Of a DNA stretch of 5,076 nucleotides, positions 1-4,501 are shown one piece after another. Position numbers and translations under genes: made by a program. The notes under the pieces are model-generated. The model had not been told where the DNA came from. It ran no database searches and saw only the letters and a program-made list of their open reading frames with translations. Source of the stretch: Acidobacteriaceae bacterium (lineage in GTDB: Bacteria > Acidobacteriota > Terriglobia > Terriglobales > Acidobacteriaceae); contig JASHUF010000137.1 of NCBI GenBank assembly GCA_030040175.1, positions 1-5,076 of the forward strand. Reading direction: 5' to 3'. Position 1 is the stretch's first letter; every line of letters starts with the position of its first letter.

Positions 1-767
1 GTCTCCGGATCGCCCGGATATTTGAAGAGATACTGCACCGACCCGCGCTGCACTCCCGTCTCCGGACGCCACGGCCCCTGCGGCCAAGGGTCGCCCCGGT
101 AGTAGCCGTCGTCCTGCGGATCGGAGTAGATGAGCACGCCCGCTGCGCCCCGCTGCTGGGCGAGGTAAACCTTCACGCCGCGGAAATTCTCGCCATAACG
201 GCAAAGCACGATCTTGCCATGCACATCGATGTGCTGGCGGGTGAGTGCGTCGAAATCCTCCGGGCGGCCGTAGTTGGCGTAGATGACTTCGCCGGTGACG
301 TCGCCGGACGCCGAGGAGGAGTTGAACGGCATGACTACGCGCGGATCGTCGCCAAAGGGATCGCCCGCCACGCGCTCGCGCGTGGGCCCGCTCATCAGCA
401 GCTTGCCGCCGGCGTCGCGCGCCTCCACGCGCACAACCTTGGGCCAGTCGAGCAGCACGCGATAGGGAACAATCTCGGTTTCGAGCCCGGCAGCACGAAA
501 CTTCTCCGCCACGTAATCCGCGGTTTTGCGGTCTTCCGGCGTGGCCGCCAGATGCGGTTCCGCGGTGAGCGTTTTCAGCTCTTCGCCCGCCAGGCGAGCG
601 TCGGGAACGGAGAGGAACTTTTCCTCAATTTTGGCTTGCGCATCGAAGTTTGCAAAGCCGAAGACCACGCGCGGCGCTGCCGATTGCGCCTGAAGCGCGC
701 CGGAGAAGGCGGCAACGAGCGGCAGCGCGGAGGCGGAAATCCACTGGGGCAATGAAGCGGACGGCAC
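1..767 (-). CDS. M28 family peptidase, glutamate carboxypeptidase II-like (N-terminal part)
   Basis: This is the first 255 codons of a secreted zinc aminopeptidase/carboxypeptidase of the NAALADase (GCPII, transferrin-receptor-like) type; the rest lies beyond the left edge. The start is a GTG at 767, preceded by GGAGA at 774-778 with a 6-nt gap. No ATG is available in this frame. Residues 1-28 look like a signal peptide (hydrophobic ALPLVAAFSGAL, then QAQ as a likely cleavage site), though the n-region has no Lys or Arg. Residues 42-105 match the family's N-terminal segment (LAGEELKTLTAEPHLAATPEDR, then DYVAEKFRAAGLE). Residues about 150-255 form the protease-associated domain: GDVTGEVIYANYG near 155-167, GKIVLCRYGENFRGVKV at 184-200 and GVLIYSDPQDD at 210-220, followed by VQRG at 239-242, all hallmarks of GCPII relatives. 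The two-zinc catalytic residues are not in the window, so activity cannot be judged. Known relatives cleave C-terminal or N-terminal residues from acidic peptides; the periplasmic peptide-degrading role is inferred. Confidence 0.9.
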   Translation of the reverse strand, partial: MPSASLPQWISASALPLVAAFSGALQAQSAAPRVVFGFANFDAQAKIEEKFLSVPDARLAGEELKTLTAEPHLAATPEDRKTADYVAEKFRAAGLETEIVPYRVLLDWPKVVRVEARDAGGKLLMSGPTRERVAGDPFGDDPRVVMPFNSSSASGDVTGEVIYANYGRPEDFDALTRQHIDVHGKIVLCRYGENFRGVKVYLAQQRGAAGVLIYSDPQDDGYYRGDPWPQGPWRPETGVQRGSVQYLFKYPGDPE

Positions 768-773
768 AGAGTA

Positions 774-778
774 TCTCC
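774..778 (-). promoter_or_regulatory. Ribosome binding site of the M28 peptidase
   Basis: GGAGA on the minus strand lies 6 nt before the GTG at 767. It decides the start, because the frame has no ATG and runs open further upstream without another ATG, GTG or TTG. Confidence 0.6.
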
Positions 779-859
779 GGCGTAATGCACTGAAGCGCCA
801 TAAGATACATCGCAGCGCCGCAGAGCAATAAAGACTCAGCTTACACTAAGAGAGGATTC

Positions 860-865
860 AAGGAG
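860..865 (+). promoter_or_regulatory. Ribosome binding site of the MFS exporter, pointing to a CTG start
   Basis: AAGGAG at 860-865 is a strong Shine-Dalgarno sequence. It lies 8 nt before the in-frame CTG at 874 and only 2 nt before the CTG at 868. There is no ATG, GTG or TTG in this frame between the stop at 847-849 and the ATG at 1081, so this site is the main support for starting at 874. Confidence 0.6.
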
Positions 866-873
866 CGCTGTTT

Positions 874-2235
874 CTGACCGTCGACAGGGAGCTCAAAGAA
901 GAGCCTCAGGGCGCACCCCTGAATTCGCCGGGGCAGGCGGCCCCACTGGACGCGGCCCGGGCGGGTCCGGCACTCGCGGGCGAGCCGGCCGAGCGGCTGC
1001 CGCAGGTCATCCGCGCGCTCGAGAACCCCAACTTCCGGCTCTTCTGGAGCGGAAACTTTCTCTCCAACATCGGCACCTGGATGCAGAACGTGGCCCAGGG
1101 CTGGTTTGTGCTCCTGCTTACCAACTCCGCCTTCTGGCTGGGCGTGATCGGTTTCGCGGGCTCCATCCCGTATCTCTTCATTTCTCTTCTGGGCGGCGTG
1201 GTGGCCGACCGGGTGGACAAGCGCCGGCTGCTGATGGTCACGCAATCGGTGATGATGGTTCTGGCTTTTCTGCTCGCCGGGGTGGCTTTCTTTCACGCCC
1301 GGAGCTACGCCTGGGTCCGGCTCATCCATCTCAACAGCGTGTGGTGGGTGGCCGCCATCGCCTTCTTCAACGGCGTTGCCTTGTCGATGAACTCACCCAG
1401 CTACCAGGCCCTGGTGCCCAAGCTGGTCAAGCGCGAAGACCTCACCAACGCCATCGCGCTCAACTCCGCGCAGTTCAATATGTCGCGCATCCTGGGCCCT
1501 TCGCTGGGCGGATACGCCATGGCGCTCATCGGCGTGGCAGGCAATTTCTTCCTGAACGGCGTCAGCTTTCTCGCCGTGCTGTGGGCGCTCGCGCAGATCC
1601 GCTACCCCGAGGAGAAGCTTTCCCGGCATGAGAGCGTATGGGCCAGCCTGCGCGGCGGATTCGCCTATCTGCGCTCCGAGCGCCAGATGCGCGTGCTGCT
1701 CTCGATGACCGCGGTCGTGAGCTTTCTCGGTATTCCTTACATCACCTTCATTCCGTACTTTGCCAAGGTGCAATTGAATGTGGGGGAAAGCGGCCTGGGG
1801 TGGCTGCTTGCCTGTTCCGGACTGGGCGCCGTGCTCGGCGCCGTCACCGTGGCTGCGCGCGGCGTGATCCGCCACCGCGGCGTTGTGGTTACGTGCGCCG
1901 GCATCGCCTTCTTCGCCGCCATCATCGGCTTCAGCAACTCGCACCGCTTCGCCTTGTCGGAGTGCCTGGCGTTCTGCGAGGGCTATAGCGGCATCCTCAT
2001 GATCTCCTGCTTCAACGTCAGCATCCAGCACCTCGCCTCCGACGAGATGCGCGGCCGGGTGATGAGCATTTACACCACCAGCTTTCTGGGCCTTCCGCCG
2101 CTGGGCGCGCTGCTGGCCGGCGAGCTCTCGCGCTCCATTCCCACCGGCCACGCGCTCTCATTCATGGCCGCCACCGCCGCAGTCGCCTTCCTGGGCATCT
2201 TCGCTCTCTCCAGGCCGCTGCGCGAGCTGGACTAA
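874..2235 (+). CDS. MFS transporter, MFS_3 / EntS-like exporter
   Basis: A 453-residue inner-membrane major facilitator of the MFS_3 group, which includes the enterobactin exporter EntS; proton-driven efflux of an unknown small molecule is expected from the family. Residues 1-45 are a Pro/Ala/Gly-rich cytoplasmic extension. The conserved core begins at NPNFRLFWSGNFLSNIGTWM (51-70), is followed by helix 2, and then motif A (GGVVADRVDKRR, 107-118). The family signature VPKLVKREDLTNAIALNSAQ (181-200) then RILGPSLGG lies between helices 4 and 5, and the second-half motif LASDEMRGRVMSIY (387-400) is also present. About 12 hydrophobic helices are visible, and the length is normal. Because residues 51-69 are conserved, the ATG at 1081 (residue 70) cannot be the true start; CTG 874 behind AAGGAG is chosen. 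The gene is monocistronic in this window and its stop overlaps that of convergent mscL. The substrate is not predictable from the context. Confidence 0.9.
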   Translation: MTVDRELKEEPQGAPLNSPGQAAPLDAARAGPALAGEPAERLPQVIRALENPNFRLFWSGNFLSNIGTWMQNVAQGWFVLLLTNSAFWLGVIGFAGSIPYLFISLLGGVVADRVDKRRLLMVTQSVMMVLAFLLAGVAFFHARSYAWVRLIHLNSVWWVAAIAFFNGVALSMNSPSYQALVPKLVKREDLTNAIALNSAQFNMSRILGPSLGGYAMALIGVAGNFFLNGVSFLAVLWALAQIRYPEEKLSRHESVWASLRGGFAYLRSERQMRVLLSMTAVVSFLGIPYITFIPYFAKVQLNVGESGLGWLLACSGLGAVLGAVTVAARGVIRHRGVVVTCAGIAFFAAIIGFSNSHRFALSECLAFCEGYSGILMISCFNVSIQHLASDEMRGRVMSIYTTSFLGLPPLGALLAGELSRSIPTGHALSFMAATAAVAFLGIFALSRPLRELD

Positions 2236-2696
2236 GCCGCCGTCACCGGCTGCGCGCAGTGCGCGCACCGCTTGGCCGCCAGCGGAATCTCGCTCAGGCA
2301 CTCAGGGCAGGGCCTGGTGCTGGGCGGGGCGGAGGGCGCCGGGCGATGGATCTTCGTCATCATGTATTGCATCGGCAAAACGATGGCGAAGTAAATGGCC
2401 GCGGACACCAGCAAGAAATTGATCAGCGTATTGAGCAGCTTGCCGATGTGAACCTCGCCGGGCGCGATGTAATTGGCGGGCAGCGGATTGGGCGGCGGTG
2501 CAACGTGGTGAAACACCGGGATGTGCAGCACCAGCGAAGAAAAATCGGGCGCGCCCACGAGCGCGGAGATGATGGGCGTGATCACGTCGGCGGTCACCGA
2601 CGCCGTGATGGCTCCGAAGGCGGCTCCAATAATCACCGCGACGGCCAGATCGACCACGTTGCCGCGCAGAATAAAATCGCGGAATCCTTTCAGCAT
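2232..2696 (-). CDS. mscL: Large-conductance mechanosensitive channel MscL with C-terminal zinc ribbon
   Basis: A 154-residue homo-oligomeric inner-membrane channel that opens under membrane tension and releases solutes on hypo-osmotic shock. Residues 1-13 are the amphipathic N-terminal helix (FRDFILRGN). TM1 is 14-44 with the family core NVVDLAVAVIIGAAFG (13-28), where Leu17 and Val21 occupy the E. coli L19/V23 gate positions and Ala20 the G22 position. A periplasmic loop rich in Pro and His follows (about 50-80), then TM2 about 84-110 (IGKLLNTLINFLLVSAAIYF). The tail carries CPEC (130-133) and CAHC (144-147), a four-cysteine zinc ribbon in place of the charged C-terminal helix of E. coli MscL. 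The start ATG at 2696 has AGGAGGA 4-5 nt upstream. The stop TAG (2232-2234) overlaps the convergent exporter stop. It may be transcribed with the upstream small membrane gene or from its own promoter in 2697-2822. Confidence 0.97.
   Translation of the reverse strand: MLKGFRDFILRGNVVDLAVAVIIGAAFGAITASVTADVITPIISALVGAPDFSSLVLHIPVFHHVAPPPNPLPANYIAPGEVHIGKLLNTLINFLLVSAAIYFAIVLPMQYMMTKIHRPAPSAPPSTRPCPECLSEIPLAAKRCAHCAQPVTAA
2251..2267. terminator. Possible hairpin just past the exporter stop, inside mscL 3' end
   Basis: TGCGCGC (2251-2257) and GCGCGCA (2261-2267) are perfect 7-bp arms around a 3-nt loop, beginning 15 nt after the exporter stop. There is no T-tract on either strand, so it is not a classical intrinsic terminator. 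It also encodes the Cys-Ala-His-Cys-Ala end of the MscL zinc ribbon, so the symmetry may come from repeated TGC GCG codons. It is listed because the two convergent genes leave no other room for a terminator. Confidence 0.25.
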
Positions 2697-2700
2697 CGCT

Positions 2701-2707
2701 TCCTCCT
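2701..2707 (-). promoter_or_regulatory. Ribosome binding site of mscL
   Basis: AGGAGGA on the minus strand sits 4 nt before the ATG at 2696. It is the strongest Shine-Dalgarno sequence in the window and suggests efficient translation of mscL. Confidence 0.75.
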
Positions 2708-2723
2708 GCGCGCAGTGAATTGC

Positions 2724-2751
2724 GGGCCGGCCCCCAGGGGCTCCCCGGCCC
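2724..2751. repeat. GC-rich inverted repeat upstream of mscL
   Basis: GGGCCGG (2724-2730) and CCGGCCC (2745-2751) are perfect 7-bp arms around a 14-nt loop that itself holds CCCC-A-GGGG. It lies in the 126-bp gap between the small membrane gene and mscL, so it would form in the mscL leader or in readthrough RNA. It has no T-tract. Its inner part (2729-2745) closely matches 3770-3785 inside mtnA, which suggests a dispersed GC-rich palindromic repeat. Confidence 0.45.
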
Positions 2752-2822
2752 CGTGCGCTTTACCATGCTACACGCTGCGCGCTGCGGGCGAATCGCGGAG
2801 GACCGCGACCGCGCGCCGCGGC

Positions 2823-3116
2823 TCAGATGAGCGTGAACAAGGCCACGATTGCGGCCAGGATAATGAGGTCGGCATAAAGAAGAATCATCACGCCGGCGTG
2901 GTAGAAGCTCCATTTGCGCTGCAGGCAGCGGGCCGTTTCCGCCATCCCCCAGGCGGCGGCGAGCAGGGCTGCCAACTGCCAGTCAGAGCCGTGAATCTTG
3001 TCGATGTCGGGAAAACCGGCCAGGCGCAGGCTGGCGGCAAATGCGCCCAGGGAGAGCAGAATGCCGCGCACCAGCGATTTTTGCCGCAGGCGGAGTATGG
3101 AGAAACGGGGAAGCAC
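2823..3116 (-). CDS. Small membrane protein of unknown function
   Basis: I do not recognise this 97-residue protein. It has a basic N-terminus (RLRQKSLVR, 9-17) and three hydrophobic stretches at about 16-34, 46-62 and 72-97. The last one is long and runs to the C-terminus (GVMILLYADLIILAAIVALF). Between the first two lies a polar loop (DIDKIHGSDW), and between the last two a basic loop (RCLQRKW). The start is a GTG at 3116 with no good Shine-Dalgarno; an AAGGG lies about 18-20 nt upstream. It begins 27 bp after the mtnA stop, in the same frame and direction, so expression by coupling to mtnA is plausible. Composition matches the neighbours, and the frame is intact with a TGA stop. It could be a real conserved membrane protein or, less likely, a chance frame; the strong hydrophobic pattern favours a real gene. 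Confidence 0.65.
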   Translation of the reverse strand: MLPRFSILRLRQKSLVRGILLSLGAFAASLRLAGFPDIDKIHGSDWQLAALLAAAWGMAETARCLQRKWSFYHAGVMILLYADLIILAAIVALFTLI

Positions 3117-3143
3117 GCCAATTACAACTCTAGACCCTTGCGG

Positions 3144-4235
3144 CTAACCCGCCACCAGCTCCATCTCGCGCAATGAATCGGTGTACGGCGCGCGCAGCAC
3201 GCCGCGCTCGGTGATGATCGCGGTGACATAGTTCGCCGGGGTTACGTCGAAGGCGGGGTTGCAGATGCCTACGCCGTTGGGCGTGAGCTGCGTGCCCGCG
3301 TGGTGCGTGACTTCGCTGTGCGGCCGCTCCTCGATGGGGATGGCCTCGCCCGTGGGCGTGGCGCGATCGATGGTGGACCAGGGCGCGGCCACATAGAACG
3401 GAATGCTGTGCTCTTTGGCGAGAATGGCTACGTTGTACGTGCCGATCTTGTTGGCCGTGTCGCCATTGGCGGCGATGCGGTCCGCGCCGACGACGACTGC
3501 CTGAATTTTGCCTGCGCGCATGAGGCTGGCGGCCATGTTGTCGCAGATCACGGTGGTGGGGATGCCGTCGGCCATCAGCTCCCACGCGGTGAGGCGCGCG
3601 CCCTGGAGAAACGGCCGCGTCTCGTCAGCATACACGTGAATGCGTTTGCCGCGCTCGACGGCGGCACGGATCACGCCCAGCGCTGTGCCGTAGCCGCAGG
3701 TGGCGAGCGCGCCAGCGTTGCAATGGGTGAGCACGCCTACACTCCCCACGGAAGAAGACCTGTCCGCGGGGTCCCCGGGGCTCTCTTGCGGCAGAAGCGC
3801 CGCGCCATGAGCGCCCATGGCCTTGCAGGCAGCGATGTCTTCCTTGTACATGGCGTGCGCTTCGGCTAATAGCCTCTGCTGGATTTCATCCAAAGGTTTG
3901 CCCGACCCGGCCAGGGTCGCAAACAGCTTCTTCATCCGGTCGATAGCCCAGAAGAGATTGACGGCCGTGGGCCGCGTGGCGGCGAGCCGCGCGCAGATCT
4001 TCTCGAATTCGGGCGCAAAGCGCTCCGCGCTCTCAGCCTGGGAGCGCATAGCCCCAAGAGCAATGCCGTAGGCCGTGGAAACACCGATGGCCGGGGCACC
4101 CCGCACCACCATGGTGACGATCACGTCGGCCACCTGTTCATAAGTCGTGGCGAGCACGTAGCTCTCCTCGAGCGGGAGTTTGGTCTGGTCAAGGAAGCGT
4201 ACGCCGTCTTCGGTCCAGGTGAGGGTGGGAATCAT
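3144..4235 (-). CDS. mtnA: S-methyl-5-thioribose-1-phosphate isomerase
   Basis: This cytosolic enzyme (EC 5.3.1.23) turns methylthioribose-1-phosphate into methylthioribulose-1-phosphate in the methionine salvage pathway; it is related to eIF2B subunits. It has 363 residues, the usual length. Seen in order: [11 protein letters not shown] at the start, [21 protein letters not shown] (41-61), HCNAG with catalytic Cys172 (171-175), [12 protein letters not shown] (176-187), [16 protein letters not shown] (205-220), [18 protein letters not shown] with catalytic Asp252 (250-267), and [20 protein letters not shown] (314-333). The Cys-Asp distance of 80 equals that of B. subtilis Cys160/Asp240. The ATG at 4235 was chosen because the family begins MIPTL or similar; the open frame extends to 4373, but those 46 residues are not family-like. 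Only a distant AAGG precedes the start. Residues about 151-165 form an extra Ser/Gly/Asp-rich loop just before the active-site strand. No other methionine salvage gene is in the window. Confidence 0.95.
   Translation of the reverse strand: MIPTLTWTEDGVRFLDQTKLPLEESYVLATTYEQVADVIVTMVVRGAPAIGVSTAYGIALGAMRSQAESAERFAPEFEKICARLAATRPTAVNLFWAIDRMKKLFATLAGSGKPLDEIQQRLLAEAHAMYKEDIAACKAMGAHGAALLPQESPGDPADRSSSVGSVGVLTHCNAGALATCGYGTALGVIRAAVERGKRIHVYADETRPFLQGARLTAWELMADGIPTTVICDNMAASLMRAGKIQAVVVGADRIAANGDTANKIGTYNVAILAKEHSIPFYVAAPWSTIDRATPTGEAIPIEERPHSEVTHHAGTQLTPNGVGICNPAFDVTPANYVTAIITERGVLRAPYTDSLREMELVAG
3741..3785 (-). repeat. GC-palindromic insertion inside mtnA
   Basis: This stretch codes for the extra residues 151-165 of MtnA ([15 protein letters not shown]), absent from the typical family sequence, where the loop runs almost directly into VLTHCNAG. 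It contains CCGCGG (3764-3769), GGGG-T-CCCC (3768-3776) and CCCCGGGG (3773-3780). Its segment 3770-3785 matches 2729-2745 upstream of mscL except for two C/T differences and one extra base. An in-frame insertion of a small palindromic repeat is inferred. Confidence 0.4.
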
Positions 4236-4285
4236 GCACTGCCAGTGTACCTTCTCTACCCGCGCGCACGCCGAAACCGGCAGCC

Positions 4286-4301
4286 ATGAAAACATTTTCA
4301 T
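4286..4301. promoter_or_regulatory. Perfect 16-bp palindrome, candidate operator between mtnA and the symporter
   Basis: ATGAAAA (4286-4292) and TTTTCAT (4295-4301) are perfect 7-bp arms around CA. The site is AT-rich within a GC-rich spacer, 50 bp upstream of mtnA and 200 bp upstream of the symporter start. The form fits a dimeric repressor or activator site; no particular regulator is recognised. Confidence 0.4.
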
Positions 4302-4368
4302 ATTTTGCTGGACTCCGCCGCATCCGGCTGCGTAGAGTGATTCCCGTAGCCCGCTTTCCCCGGCGATA

Positions 4369-4473
4369 GGCAAGAAGCCCTCAGGGGCTGAAGCCCTTCG
4401 CGCTTCTTGCCGCTTTCGGCACGGCTAAAGCCATGCCCTGATTACAAAGCTTGTTTCTGAAATAGGCTTTAGC
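4369..4473. repeat. REP-like cluster of inverted repeats
   Basis: Three nested or adjacent symmetries are visible. GGCAAGAAG (4369-4377) pairs perfectly with CTTCTTGCC (4403-4411); its loop holds a second hairpin, GGGCT (4385-4389) with AGCCC (4392-4396). Next, GGCACGGCT (4418-4426) pairs with AGCCATGCC (4429-4437) with one mismatch. Finally GCTAAAGCC (4424-4432) is repeated in inverse as GGCTTTAGC (4465-4473). The motifs CAGGGGCTGAAGCCC and CACGGCTAAAGCC resemble dispersed intergenic repeats I recall from acidobacterial genomes; that likeness is from memory. It may also act as a leader structure of the symporter mRNA. Confidence 0.55.
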
Positions 4474-4489
4474 AAAAACGCAGCACTTG

Positions 4490-4495
4490 AAGGAG
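4490..4495 (+). promoter_or_regulatory. Ribosome binding site of the symporter
   Basis: AAGGAG lies 6 nt before the GTG at 4502 and fixes this start; the first in-frame ATG (residue 11) would fall inside the first membrane helix. Confidence 0.7.
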
Positions 4496-4501
4496 CCCCG
4501 C

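Larger units (their letters stand above)
768..873. promoter_or_regulatory. Divergent intergenic region between peptidase and exporter genes
   Basis: These 106 bp must hold the promoters for the leftward peptidase and, most likely, the rightward exporter. The stretch is more AT-rich than its surroundings (801-850). A TACACT at 842-847 could be a -10 box for the exporter, and TATCTT/TATGGC on the minus strand (about 798-807) could serve the peptidase. Neither has a convincing -35 hexamer at standard spacing, so the exact promoters are not assigned. No clear operator palindrome was seen. Confidence 0.35.
4236..4501. other. Divergent intergenic region, mtnA / symporter
   Basis: This 266-bp spacer holds no gene I can support. 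The mtnA frame stays open to 4373, but that segment lacks family similarity. Contents: a TACACT on the minus strand 8 nt before the mtnA ATG (a possible -10 that would make mtnA leaderless, but without a good -35), the 16-bp palindrome at 4286-4301, a repeat cluster at 4369-4473, and the symporter ribosome binding site. Promoters for both genes must lie here, yet none has two clear hexamers at proper spacing. Confidence 0.5.

Noticed and set aside
219..755. Plus-strand open frame of 178 codons opposite the peptidase
   Set aside because: The minus strand gives a clear GCPII-like protein with signal peptide and protease-associated domain over the same bases; the plus frame is Arg/Gly-rich without motifs.
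574..828. Minus-strand frames starting at ATG 790 and at 828 as alternative peptidase starts
   Set aside because: Both are in other reading frames than the peptidase and end within about 70 codons; the GTG at 767 with GGAGA is in the right frame.
841..1329. Minus-strand open frame of 162 codons at the exporter 5' end
   Set aside because: Antisense to the conserved N-terminal half of the exporter; His/Pro/Glu-rich with no domain and no ribosome binding site that I could support.
1393..2151. Minus-strand open frame of 252 codons inside the exporter gene
   Set aside because: Opposite a strongly conserved MFS gene; composition (Ala/Glu/His/Gly/Arg) is typical of antisense frames, with no motif.
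2259..3176. Plus-strand open frame of 305 codons antisense to mscL and the small membrane gene
   Set aside because: Very Arg/Gly/His/Gln-rich, low-complexity product with no recognisable domain; it covers well-supported minus-strand genes and an intergenic gap. It is a shadow frame of GC-rich DNA.
3300..3869. Plus-strand open frame of 189 codons opposite mtnA
   Set aside because: mtnA is intact with both catalytic residues; the antisense frame has no family features.
4236..4373. 46-residue N-terminal extension of MtnA
   Set aside because: Family members begin at the MIPTL-like segment; the extension has no similarity I know and crosses the palindrome. Starts at 4295/4301 (ATG) remain possible but less likely.
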